Shown: positions 1 through 7,814 of the stretch, piece after piece | How the letters are laid out: each line of letters starts with the position of its first letter | How positions within the stretch are numbered: the first letter of the stretch is position 1 | Program-made: the position numbers and the translations under genes | Assembly (NCBI GenBank): GCA_020025235.1 | Contig: JAHHSL010000004.1 | Span: forward strand, 17,162-81,161 | From: Ruthenibacterium sp. | GTDB lineage: Bacteria > Bacillota > Clostridia > Oscillospirales > Ruminococcaceae | Reading direction: 5' to 3' | DNA: 64,000 nt | Notes under the pieces: model-generated | What the model saw: only the letters and a program-made list of their open reading frames with translations | Databases searched by the model: none | Told to the model about the DNA's origin: nothing

Positions 1-2
1 TC

Positions 3-218
3 GATGCGATCGGCTTTGCCGACAAGGAGTTTGAATGTGATTATAACTCCGTCGGCGGCTGGGCGCTGGAGGTCCTGGGGCATATCCCCGAAGCGGGCGA
101 GCATTTTTCGTATAAAGAACTGGAGGTCGAGGTGCGCGGCGTGCACGAACGGCGCATCGAAAGCCTGTTCATCCGCCGCATCCAGACAGAGCCGGAGACG
201 GTCGGCAGCAAAAACTGA
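3..218 (+). CDS. C-terminal fragment of CorC/HlyC-type (hemolysin-like) transporter protein
   Basis: Only the last 71 codons are present; the gene begins outside the window. The fragment reads in frame from base 3 to the TGA at 216-218. It contains VGGWALEVLGHIPEAGEHF followed by a short beta-rich stretch and RRIESLFIRRI. This pattern is typical of the CorC_HlyC domain at the C terminus of DUF21-CBS membrane proteins, which are linked to divalent cation transport or resistance. The membrane DUF21 part and CBS domains are not visible here. A strong terminator follows at 281-309, so this is the last gene of its transcript. The family assignment rests on this one small domain. Confidence 0.7.
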   Translation, partial: DAIGFADKEFECDYNSVGGWALEVLGHIPEAGEHFSYKELEVEVRGVHERRIESLFIRRIQTEPETVGSKN

Positions 219-280
219 CGGCAAAGAAGCATCCGGTGCAGATCATGCACACAAAACCCGCATGTAAGCTGAAGATAGAA

Positions 281-309
281 AACGCCGCAGACGGTCTGCG
301 GCGTTTTTG
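281..309 (+). terminator. Rho-independent terminator after the CorC/HlyC-type gene
   Basis: An 11-bp perfect stem (AACGCCGCAGA with TCTGCGGCGTT) has a 3-nt loop and is followed by a T-run. An A-rich stretch on the other side may let it also stop the minus-strand amidase transcript. Confidence 0.85.
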
Positions 310-456
310 CATGTATGCAGGGGTCAATGCCCGCGGTGCTTTGCCGGCTGTTTTGCCCGGCGCAGTGCGCGGCCGTGCAGTACCTGTGCCGCCTGTTTTG
401 GGACATTCATTTCCGGAGTTTTGGAAAACAGTATGTGTGAAAAGCAAGCCCTGCCG

Positions 457-2622
457 TCATGCCTTCGGGACACAGGCAAGGATGCTGCGCGCAATGGCGT
501 CGCCCGCCGCCAGAAGCTGGGCGTCGCTTGTCACCTGTTCGTATTCGGCGGGGTTTACCATGAAGCCCGTCTCCAGAAGAACGGCGGGGCAGACCGTGCT
601 GCGTGTGACGTAATAATAACCCCAGTGCGCCCCGCGGCTTGCGCGCCCCGTTGCGGCGGTGACGTTTTCAACAAGCGTCTTTGCAAGCTCTTTCCCGGCG
701 GGATAGAAATAATAACATTCCGTGCCGGACGCCTGGTTGGCGTCCACGCGCAGGTCGATCGAATTGTGATGCAGCGAAAGGAAGAAATCCGGCTGTCCGG
801 TGATGATCGCGCGGTTTCGCTCTTCCAGTGAAAGGAACGAATCATCCGTGCGGATCGTCTGCACGGATGCGCCCATTTGCTCCAGACGGTATTTCACGGC
901 GTTCATCAGCGCAAGGTTTGCGTCCTTTTCCGTGGGTGCGTCCGGCCCGGCGGGGCCGGCTGCCCCGGTGTCGTGGTCGCCGTGTCCCGCGTCCAGCAGA
1001 ACCGTCACACCCGTAAGCGGCTTACCGAACACATCGCTGCGCACGGGCTGCTTTTTCAGCAGGATCTGTGTGGTGCCGTCCTCGGTATATTCCACGGTAT
1101 GCCCCCAGACAGGCTGGGTGAATTTAAAGGTGATGCGCGTGAAGCGGTCGTTCGGCTCCACGATCGTTTCGGCGATCATCGCGGAATCGCTCACCGCAAA
1201 ATCGGCGGCAAATTCGGCGTCGTAAAAATCCATGACAAGATCGCCTTCCACCATATTGGTGTAGGCAAGCGGAGTGCCCTTGCCGGTGAACGTCACGGCC
1301 TCGCCGTAATCGGTTTTCTGCGCCGAAGCGCCGGTGAAGGAAAAGCCCGTCTCGGCAGGTTCGGAAAGGATGGTCGTGTTGTAGGCAAGCACATAGTCCC
1401 CGCTTGCAAGCTTGTAGGCCCATGTCTTTTTGCCCTTGCGCATGGTCTCCACGCTTTCGGTCACGCGGGCGACTGCGCCGCGGCGCACGGTTTCGTTGAT
1501 GTTGCCGTCGTTTTCGGGGTCATACAAAAGACTGGTGAGCCAGCCGTCAATGCGGATCGGGGTGCCCTCCTCGGCACTGACAGTTGCATCGTGGGGTGGT
1601 TCCTCGGGTGTTTCGGGCTTCGGCTTTGCGGGGTCGGGCTTCGGCGGTTCGGGGCGCACGACGGTGACGCTCACCTCCTGCCCGCCCTGGCGCAGCGTCA
1701 GGACGTTTTCGCCGTAGGAAAGCGCCGCAAGCACGCCGAACGTGCCGCCGGGCGCGCGCGTTTCCACCGCGGCGTCGTTGAACGTCAGCGGCTGTTCGGG
1801 GTCGGATGTTCCCATGACAAAGCAGGTTTCGGTGTAGATCTTCGCGCCGTCGGCGGGATACTGCACCGAAAGCTCCTTCGGCGGGGTGTAGTTCAAAAGA
1901 ACGGGGCGCTCAACGGTGGTATCCAGCACGCTTGCAAGGACGCTCAGCTCTTCAACGTTTGCAAGGCAGGCTTCGTAATCAAAGACGGCATCCGGGATTT
2001 CGCCGCCGAGCGTATGCCTGAACAGCACTTCGGGCTTTGCAAAATCCGCTTCGGGGATAAAAACGGTTTCTTTCTGCGTTTCAAAATCCAAAAGGGCGCT
2101 GCCCTCTATGGAAAGACCGGCTATGGCGTAATGCTTTTTCAGACGCTTGAGGGAATGTTCCCAGTCCTTATCGCCGGAAATTTCCGGCGCGACGGCGCGC
2201 ACGGAGATCCCTTCGGCAGAGGCAATTTCGCACAGCGACGCGAGCGGGTCGTATTTATGGAACAGCGAATCCTGCGAAGAAGCGCCCGCCCATGTTGCAA
2301 ACGTGCGGTCACGGAAGCCGACGCCGTCGGCATCGTTGAGCACATCGAAGAACACCGTGTTCATCCCGTGCTCTTTGGCAAACGAGACGGCCTTTTGGAA
2401 ATATGCGTCCAGCTCTTCGGGCGAAGCTTCGGCAAACACGGGGGCGCCGCCGAAGCGCACGCCGAACACCGGCCCCTGCGGCGCGGCGGCACTGGCAAGA
2501 TCCCGGGGCATCGGGCGGTGTAAAAACCAAAACAAAACACAGCCGAAAATAAGTACGGCGGCAAGAACGCAGGCAAGGATGACCAGCATGCGTTTGCGGC
2601 GGTATCTGCGAGAATAGACCAT
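457..2622 (-). CDS. Membrane-anchored N-acetylmuramoyl-L-alanine amidase with GHL10-like N-terminal domain
   Basis: Predicted amidase that cleaves the bond between MurNAc and L-alanine in peptidoglycan, on the outer face of the membrane. Of 721 residues, 12-34 form one membrane anchor after a basic N terminus. Residues about 50-260 resemble a glycosyl-hydrolase-like (GHL10/DUF187) TIM barrel (NTVFFDVLNDADG, FHKYDPLASL). The middle part has Pro/Lys-rich linkers and beta-rich segments, possibly AMIN-like. From residue 537 there is a complete Amidase_3 domain with DAGHGD (His547), Glu565 in TEKD, a His in SLHHNS (about 618-619) and the catalytic Glu684 in LLETGF. The ATG follows AAGGGGGT. It stands alone, divergent from the MYG1-family gene. 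Amidase activity is well supported; the barrel function is unknown. Confidence 0.85.
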   Translation of the reverse strand: MVYSRRYRRKRMLVILACVLAAVLIFGCVLFWFLHRPMPRDLASAAAPQGPVFGVRFGGAPVFAEASPEELDAYFQKAVSFAKEHGMNTVFFDVLNDADGVGFRDRTFATWAGASSQDSLFHKYDPLASLCEIASAEGISVRAVAPEISGDKDWEHSLKRLKKHYAIAGLSIEGSALLDFETQKETVFIPEADFAKPEVLFRHTLGGEIPDAVFDYEACLANVEELSVLASVLDTTVERPVLLNYTPPKELSVQYPADGAKIYTETCFVMGTSDPEQPLTFNDAAVETRAPGGTFGVLAALSYGENVLTLRQGGQEVSVTVVRPEPPKPDPAKPKPETPEEPPHDATVSAEEGTPIRIDGWLTSLLYDPENDGNINETVRRGAVARVTESVETMRKGKKTWAYKLASGDYVLAYNTTILSEPAETGFSFTGASAQKTDYGEAVTFTGKGTPLAYTNMVEGDLVMDFYDAEFAADFAVSDSAMIAETIVEPNDRFTRITFKFTQPVWGHTVEYTEDGTTQILLKKQPVRSDVFGKPLTGVTVLLDAGHGDHDTGAAGPAGPDAPTEKDANLALMNAVKYRLEQMGASVQTIRTDDSFLSLEERNRAIITGQPDFFLSLHHNSIDLRVDANQASGTECYYFYPAGKELAKTLVENVTAATGRASRGAHWGYYYVTRSTVCPAVLLETGFMVNPAEYEQVTSDAQLLAAGDAIARSILACVPKA

Positions 2623-2905
2623 GGAATGACCCCCTTTTGAATCTGGCCGGAATGGAATAAGGTTTAATCAGCTTGAGTATAACACGGAATATATCCGGGA
2701 ATCTACAAAAATCTGCCCGTTTCGCGCTTTTTTGTGCAATGCAGACGAAACCGGAGGACAATATAAGATATAATGCATGATACAAAAAATATGTATCCGG
2801 GATGCATCGGGCAGAGGATTTGCGGGGCAAACGATAAAAACCGCTACCAAATCCCGGGAATGTGTGGTATGCTTTAAACTGGAAACAGAAAAAGGAGACG
2901 ATTTT

Positions 2906-3730
2906 TTGCAGATACCCAATCATGCGTTTACACACGGCGGAAAATTTCACGCCGATGACGTTTTCAGTGCCGCTCTTTTGAAAATATGCAATCCGGAAAT
3001 CCGGATCGAACGCGGCTTCACCGTGCCCGAAGGCTTTGACGGCCTTGTGTTCGATATCGGGGACGGCCCGTTCGATCATCACGCAAAGGCAAGCCCCGTG
3101 CGGGAAAACGGCGTGCCGTATGCGGCGTTCGGCCTTTTATGGCGCGAGATCGGCCCCGGCCTTGTGGGGCGCGAAAGCGCGGAACGCTTTGATGAAAGCT
3201 TTGTTCAGCCGCTGGATCTGGATGACAACACCGGCTGCGGCAATCAGCTTGCGGGCGTGATCGCGGCGTATAACCCCCGGTGGGATCAGCCGGAAGATCC
3301 CGATGAATGTTTTGCCTGTGCGGCGGCTCTGGCCGAGGATATCCTGCGCCATAAGCTTGAATCCATTTACAGTGTGCAGCGCGCGGCAAAGGAAGTGAAC
3401 GAGGCGCTTGCCAAAATGAAGGGGCGCATCGTGCGGCTGGAACGCTTTGCACCGTGGAAGCAGCAGCTGATCCCCAGCAAGGCATATTTTGTGGTGTATC
3501 CGTCGCAGCGCGGCGGCTGGTCGGCACAGGCGGTTCCGGCGGCGTTCGGTTCGCCCGCGCTGAAGGTGCCGTTCCCGCGCCACTGGGCGGGCGCGCCGGA
3601 ACGGGATCTGCCCGGCCTTTCCGGCATCGAAACGCTTCGCTTTTGCCATGCGGGGCGCTTTCTGGTGACGACGGGCACGCAGGAGGACGCCATTGCGGCC
3701 TGTCAGGCGGCAATGGAGCAGGAGGAATGA
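2906..3730 (+). CDS. MYG1-family (DHH-like) metal-dependent protein
   Basis: This 274-residue protein belongs to the MYG1/UPF0160 group, related to DHH phosphoesterases. Eukaryotic MYG1 is an RNA exonuclease; the bacterial role is unsettled. Diagnostic motifs are THGGKFHADDVFSAALL near the N terminus, DIGDGPFDHH and DDNTGCGNQ; the His and Asp residues are likely metal ligands. An in-frame extension runs upstream, but the TTG at 2906 sits 8 nt after AGGAG and starts just before the conserved NHAFTHGG, so I chose it. The next gene overlaps by ATGA, showing translational coupling with the GIY-YIG gene. Confidence 0.8.
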   Translation: MQIPNHAFTHGGKFHADDVFSAALLKICNPEIRIERGFTVPEGFDGLVFDIGDGPFDHHAKASPVRENGVPYAAFGLLWREIGPGLVGRESAERFDESFVQPLDLDDNTGCGNQLAGVIAAYNPRWDQPEDPDECFACAAALAEDILRHKLESIYSVQRAAKEVNEALAKMKGRIVRLERFAPWKQQLIPSKAYFVVYPSQRGGWSAQAVPAAFGSPALKVPFPRHWAGAPERDLPGLSGIETLRFCHAGRFLVTTGTQEDAIAACQAAMEQEE

Positions 3731-3999
3731 GCAAAGCCTTCGTCTATATGCTGCAGTGTGCGGACGATACGCTGTATACGGGCTGGACGAACGATCTGGA
3801 AAAGCGCGTTGCGGCGCACAGCGAAGGGCACGGCGCAAAATATACGCGCAGCCGCCGTCCGCTGACGCTGGTTTATGCAGAGGAATGTGCGGATAAAAGC
3901 GCGGCGCTGCGCCGGGAGGCGGCGATCAAGCGGCTTTCCCGCGCCGAAAAGCTGCAGCTGATCGGCATATACCGTGAAAAAAAGAATATTTCCGAATAA
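3727..3999 (+). CDS. GIY-YIG domain protein, YhbQ/UPF0213 family
   Basis: A 90-residue single-domain protein of the GIY-YIG nuclease fold. It shows FVYMLQCADDTLYTGWT, the family form of the GIY...YIG strand pair, followed by the conserved helix around DLEKRVAAH and AKYTRSRRPLTLVY. The catalytic arginine position falls in DLEKRV and a conserved Glu lies in REAAIK. Members are about 80-100 residues and usually have no assigned substrate. The start overlaps the stop of the upstream gene (ATGA), with GGAGG in that gene's last codons. The downstream YcxB-like gene begins 13 nt later. Confidence 0.88.
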   Translation: MSKAFVYMLQCADDTLYTGWTNDLEKRVAAHSEGHGAKYTRSRRPLTLVYAEECADKSAALRREAAIKRLSRAEKLQLIGIYREKKNISE

Positions 4000-4012
4000 A
4001 GGAGGAAGGACT

Positions 4013-4654
4013 GTGGAAAAGGAACGCTATTCGTTTTGCATCGGCAGACGACAGGAAGAAGAATGTCTGGAAGAAACGGCGCGTGCGCTGGAAAAGCGCA
4101 CCGAAATGCTCTCGCGCAGCGAGTATCCGGGCATGTGGAAGGTAACGGACGCCGTATCGGGGCATGCAGGGAAACATCCCAAAAAGCCGCGGCGGCGCGC
4201 ACGGGGCTGGACGTTCCTTGCGGCAGGGCTTCTTTTTATCCTGACGGCTCTCATTCCGTCGGAAAAGATCTGGACGATGCTTGCGGCCGGCGTCATTTCC
4301 GCCGCTTGGGGCATTGCCGTGCTGTGCGGAAAAGGGGATGCGAAGGCTGACGCACAGCCGCGCATCGGCCGGCAGTTCCGGGATGCCGCACAGACCCTTC
4401 TGCGCGATACGGCGCTGAAAGAGGACGAATCGGTGGAGATCCTGTTTGACGGGGACGGAATGACGATGACGGCAGCCGACAGCGCCGAGCACATTGCATA
4501 CAGCACGTTTGAATGTGCGGTGGAAACCGAGCATCTGTATCTTATCTGCGCGGATAAGCGTGCACTGGTGCTTGCAAAAAACGAAATGGCAGACGGCACA
4601 CCGCAGGAGTTTTCCGCATTTCTTGCAGAAAAAACAGCCTTTTATACCGTATGA
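4013..4654 (+). CDS. YcxB-like membrane protein
   Basis: A 213-residue protein with a Cys/Glu-rich cytosolic start and a basic stretch (KKPRRRARG). Two membrane segments lie at about 65-81 and 86-103, and the C-terminal domain at about 125-210 resembles the YcxB-like fold (VEILFDGDGMTM, YLICADKRALVLAKNEM). YcxB-like proteins have no established biochemical role. I chose GTG at 4013 because AGGAGGA precedes it closely; an upstream ATG at 3974 has no ribosome site and overlaps the previous gene. It is the last gene of the three-gene run. The T-box promoter region follows. Confidence 0.7.
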   Translation: MEKERYSFCIGRRQEEECLEETARALEKRTEMLSRSEYPGMWKVTDAVSGHAGKHPKKPRRRARGWTFLAAGLLFILTALIPSEKIWTMLAAGVISAAWGIAVLCGKGDAKADAQPRIGRQFRDAAQTLLRDTALKEDESVEILFDGDGMTMTAADSAEHIAYSTFECAVETEHLYLICADKRALVLAKNEMADGTPQEFSAFLAEKTAFYTV

Positions 4655-4768
4655 AAAACGCCGGAAACGCGCTGTTACAAAAATGTAACGAATTGGATTT
4701 CGGCGCAGTTTCAAGCGGAAAAACCATATTTTATGCCGCAAAATGCGCACAAAGCGGGAAAAAGATGC

Positions 4769-4796
4769 TTGACAGTGCGAAAAAGGCGTGTATAAT
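4769..4796 (+). promoter_or_regulatory. Sigma-A-type promoter of the T-box/metNIQ transcript
   Basis: TTGACA at 4769-4774 and TATAAT at 4791-4796, both perfect consensus hexamers, are separated by 16 nt. They lie just upstream of the T-box leader. Confidence 0.9.
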
Positions 4797-4802
4797 TGGG
4801 AA

Positions 4803-5097
4803 CATAACGACAAAGACGTTGACGAGAAGAGTACGCCGAGTACAGGCTTTCAAAGAGAGCTTCCGTTTGGTGAAAGGAAGCAAAGCAGGTCCGGCCGAAC
4901 ATGGTCTCTGAGTTGCATGTGCGAACCGATCCGGTAAGTGCATGACGGGCGCACCCGTTACAGTGCCGCGCTGTAATCCGTAATACGGCCGCAGCGGCTG
5001 AGGCTTTTTCTGTGAGGAAAAAGTAAAACAAGGTGGTACCACGAGCTTTGAATTTATGCCCGTCCTTGGAACGAATCGTTCCAAGGACGGGTTTTTT
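4803..5097 (+). promoter_or_regulatory. Methionine-specific T-box leader of metNIQ
   Basis: The leader has the standard T-box order. The AG-rich element AAAGAGAGC is followed by GGTGAAAGG in the stem I apical part. The specifier loop GAAC-ATG-GTCTCTGAG has its ATG codon at 4901-4903. The antiterminator T-box AACAAGGTGGTACCACG lies at 5027-5043, with UGGU complementary to an ACCA tRNA end. A 16-bp terminator stem with a T-run (5059-5097) completes it. The Met codon fits the downstream methionine transporter. By family knowledge, uncharged tRNA-Met stabilises the antiterminator and allows transcription. The leader lies between a consensus promoter and metN, filling an otherwise gene-free stretch of almost 500 nt. 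Confidence 0.95.
5059..5097 (+). terminator. Regulated terminator of the T-box leader
   Basis: A near-perfect 16-bp inverted repeat (CCCGTCCTTGGAACGA and its complement) is followed by TTTTTT. It competes with the antiterminator containing the T-box motif immediately upstream. Confidence 0.92.
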
Positions 5098-5143
5098 GTT
5101 TATTCCGCAAAAGGCGGGAATCAGGGAAAGGCAGGAATCAGCA

Positions 5144-5884
5144 GTGATTGAAATTTCGCATCTGACAAAAATATTTGAGTGTAAGGATCATCGCGTGACA
5201 GCGCTGGAGGATGTGAACCTCAATATCGAAAAGGGCGAGATTTTCGGCATCATCGGCATGTCCGGCGCGGGCAAATCCACGCTTCTGCGCTGCCTGACGC
5301 TGCTGGAACGCCCCACTTCCGGCGGGATCAGCATGGACGGGCACAACATCGCGGCGCTTTCCGGCGCACAGCTGCGGAATGCACGGCGCAAAATGGGCGT
5401 TGTGTTTCAGGGCTACAACCTGCTGATGCAGAAGACGGTTTTTGAAAATATCGCATTTCCGCTCAAGCTGGAAAAGAAGCTGAAAAAGCCGGAGATCGAA
5501 GCGCGCGTCACCGAGCTGCTCAAGATCGTCGGGCTTGAGGATCGCAGGAACGCCTATCCCGCACAGCTTTCCGGCGGGCAGAAGCAGCGCGTTGCGATCG
5601 CACGGGCGCTGGCAACGAATCCCGAAATGCTGCTGTGCGACGAACCGACCAGCGCGCTGGACCCGCTGACGACGAAAGCCATGCTCAAGCTGCTGGGCGA
5701 TATCAACAAGCAGCTGGGCGTCACGATCATCATCATCACGCATGAGCTTGCAGTCGTGAAGGCGATCTGCTCGCATGTGGCGGTCATCAGCGACGGAAAG
5801 CTGGCAGAAAGCGGCGTTGTGGAAGAAGTGTTCCGTGCACCGAAGAGCGACGTGACACGGCAGCTGATTGGTATGGAGGGGTAA
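5144..5884 (+). CDS. metN: Methionine ABC transporter ATP-binding protein MetN, lacking the NIL domain
   Basis: ATPase subunit of the MetNIQ D/L-methionine importer. The 246 residues include Walker A GMSGAGKST, a Q-loop in VVFQGYN, signature LSGGQKQR, Walker B LLCDEPTSALD and the H-loop in ITHE. The protein ends at VTRQLIGMEG, about where the C-terminal NIL (ACT-like) domain of a typical 340-residue MetN would begin. The domain that mediates inhibition by internal methionine is therefore absent. I chose GTG 5144; the in-frame extension upstream would run into the T-box terminator. metI starts 4 nt after its stop. Control is by the Met T-box upstream. Confidence 0.9.
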   Translation: MIEISHLTKIFECKDHRVTALEDVNLNIEKGEIFGIIGMSGAGKSTLLRCLTLLERPTSGGISMDGHNIAALSGAQLRNARRKMGVVFQGYNLLMQKTVFENIAFPLKLEKKLKKPEIEARVTELLKIVGLEDRRNAYPAQLSGGQKQRVAIARALATNPEMLLCDEPTSALDPLTTKAMLKLLGDINKQLGVTIIIITHELAVVKAICSHVAVISDGKLAESGVVEEVFRAPKSDVTRQLIGMEG

Positions 5885-5888
5885 ACAA

Positions 5889-6566
5889 ATGGAAGCGCTG
5901 ACAGAACTTTTTACAAAATACGGCCCGCTTTTGTGGGAGGGAACGCTGGAAACCCTGTACATGACCATTGTTTCCACATTTTTCGCTTACGTTCTGGGTC
6001 TGCCCATGGGTGTGCTGCTCACCGTGACAAAACGCGGCGGCATTGCCGAAGCACCCCGCTTCAATGCGGTGTTTGGCTGGTTTGTCAACATCATGCGCAG
6101 CATCCCGTTCATCATCCTGATGTTCTTCATCATCCCGTTCACGCGCTTTGTCGCGGGCACAAGCATCGGCGCAACGGCGGCGCTCGTTCCGCTCACCGTC
6201 AGTGCGGCGCCGTTCATCGCCCGCATGGTGGAACAGAGCCTTGAGGAAATCGACCCCGGCGTGCTGGAGGCTGCGGCCTGCATGGGTGCGGATAAATGGC
6301 AGATCATCACACGCGTGCTGCTGGTGGAAAGCGTCCCCAGTCTGCTGCGCGGGCTTTCGATCAGCCTGATCACGATCCTGGGCTATACGGCAATCACCGG
6401 CAGTGTCGGCGCGGGCGGCCTTGGCAACATCGCATTCCGCTTCGGCTATCAGTATTATAAACAGAGCGTGATGTACGCGACGATCATTATCATCATCCTG
6501 CTCGTGTGCATCATCCAGACAATTTTTGACCTCATCGCCCGCAAAGCGGATAAACGCAACCGCTGA
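5889..6566 (+). CDS. metI: Methionine ABC transporter permease MetI
   Basis: A 225-residue inner-membrane permease with about five hydrophobic segments. It carries the ABC permease coupling loop EAAACMGADKWQIITRVLL (the EAA motif), which contacts MetN. Length and order match MetI of MetNIQ systems. ATG 5889 follows GGAGGGG at the end of metN. A gap of about 150 nt separates it from metQ, with no convincing hairpin or promoter. It is probably cotranscribed with metN and metQ under T-box control. Confidence 0.93.
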   Translation: MEALTELFTKYGPLLWEGTLETLYMTIVSTFFAYVLGLPMGVLLTVTKRGGIAEAPRFNAVFGWFVNIMRSIPFIILMFFIIPFTRFVAGTSIGATAALVPLTVSAAPFIARMVEQSLEEIDPGVLEAAACMGADKWQIITRVLLVESVPSLLRGLSISLITILGYTAITGSVGAGGLGNIAFRFGYQYYKQSVMYATIIIIILLVCIIQTIFDLIARKADKRNR

Positions 6567-6720
6567 ATGCGCGCGCCGCACCGGATGCCGGATGCATACG
6601 GCAGAGTGCGAAAACGCAAGGGCTGAGATAGAAACCATACCGGAAACGAGAGGGGATTCCGCGTATCGTTCCTGCGTTGCAATCCAATGGAAAACAAGAA
6701 AGAAAAAGGAGTTTTTAACT

Positions 6721-7614
6721 ATGAAAAAGATCATTGCATCGATCCTTTCCCTGTCGCTGTGCTTTGCACTTGCAGCATGCGGCGGCAATGCACAAAGCAA
6801 TACTTCCTCCGGCGCAGAGCCGGCATCCGAACCCGCCGGTGAAGGCGCTGTTACCCTGAAGGTGGGCGCAAGCCCCGCTCCGCACGGCGAAATCCTGGAG
6901 CATGCGGCAGAGCTTCTGGCAGAACAGAACATCAATCTGGAAATCGTGCTGTTCGATGACTATGTCATGCCGAACACCGGCGTAGACGAAGGCTCGCTGG
7001 ATGCAAACTACTTCCAGCATCAGCCGTATCTGACGAACTTCAATGCGGAACACGGCACCAAGATCGCAAGCATCGGCGCAATTCATTACGAGCCGCTCGG
7101 CATCTATGCGGGCAAATCCGCAGACCTTGCCAATGTGCCTGACGGCGCTGTGATCGGCATTCCCGATGACGCAACCAACGGCGGCCGCGCACTGCTGCTT
7201 TTGCAGGATAACGGCATCATCAAGCTGAAGGACGGCATCACGCTCGATACCTTCCGCGAAGCACAGACCGACGCAGGCGCAATCAACTTCAACGAATATG
7301 ACGGCATTGCCGAAAACCCGCACAACATCAAGATCGAAGCGCTGGCAGCAGCAAACCTGCCCGCAAGCCTGCCGGATCTGGATTTCGCGATCATCAACGG
7401 CAACTATGCGATCCCGGCCGGTATTTCGGATAAGCTGCTCGTCACCGAAAATGCGGACAGCGAAGCCGGCAAGGTGTTTGCAAACGTGATCGCCGTGCGC
7501 GAGGAGGACAAGGATCGTCCGGAGCTGAAGGCACTGGTGGAAGTGCTGCAGAGCAAGGAAGTTGCAGACTGGATCACCGAAAAATATCAGGGCAGCGTTC
7601 TGCCCGCGGCATAA
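6721..7614 (+). CDS. metQ: Methionine-binding lipoprotein MetQ (NlpA family)
   Basis: A 297-residue substrate-binding lipoprotein. The N terminus has a lipoprotein signal, MKKIIASILSLSLCFALAAC, with lipobox LAAC; Cys20 would be lipidated. A Ser/Ala-rich tether follows. The mature part shows the NlpA pattern: VGASPAPHGEILE, VDEGSLDANYFQHQPYL, IHYEPLGIYAGK and the closing EKYQGSVLPA. ATG 6721 follows AAAGGAG. A GC-rich terminator follows the stop. It delivers methionine to MetNI in the T-box operon. Confidence 0.95.
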   Translation: MKKIIASILSLSLCFALAACGGNAQSNTSSGAEPASEPAGEGAVTLKVGASPAPHGEILEHAAELLAEQNINLEIVLFDDYVMPNTGVDEGSLDANYFQHQPYLTNFNAEHGTKIASIGAIHYEPLGIYAGKSADLANVPDGAVIGIPDDATNGGRALLLLQDNGIIKLKDGITLDTFREAQTDAGAINFNEYDGIAENPHNIKIEALAAANLPASLPDLDFAIINGNYAIPAGISDKLLVTENADSEAGKVFANVIAVREEDKDRPELKALVEVLQSKEVADWITEKYQGSVLPAA

Positions 7615-7643
7615 GCTGCCGTTCTGAAAACGAACCGAAAACC

Positions 7644-7686
7644 AAGGCGCGCCGCCCGTTTTGCACAACGGGCGGCGCGCCTTTTG
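7644..7686 (+). terminator. Terminator of metNIQ operon
   Basis: A 17-bp perfect inverted repeat (AAGGCGCGCCGCCCGTT and its complement) with a 6-nt loop; the 3' arm ends in TTTT. Confidence 0.85.
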
Positions 7687-7814
7687 GGATCGTGCGGTGA
7701 ATACGCAAGATTCGCAATCAAAAACAGGGAAATACACTTGCTTTCTTCGGGGAAAGGGTCCATGATATAGGGCAGACATGGGCGGGTTTATCGAAAAATG
7801 CGAGGTGACCGGTT

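Noticed and set aside
877..2523. A 548-codon plus-strand frame opposite the amidase
   Set aside because: It is a shadow of the minus-strand amidase gene. The protein has no coherent motif or ribosome site.
6600..6660. TPP-riboswitch-like words (GGCTGAGA, ACC, then GGGGATTCCGCG) in the metI-metQ gap
   Set aside because: The second conserved half of the THI element is absent, and a thiamine switch inside metNIQ makes no functional sense.
7687..7814. Promoter for the first MATE gene
   Set aside because: TTGCTT and TATAGG are present but spaced 22 nt apart, so I do not list a promoter there.
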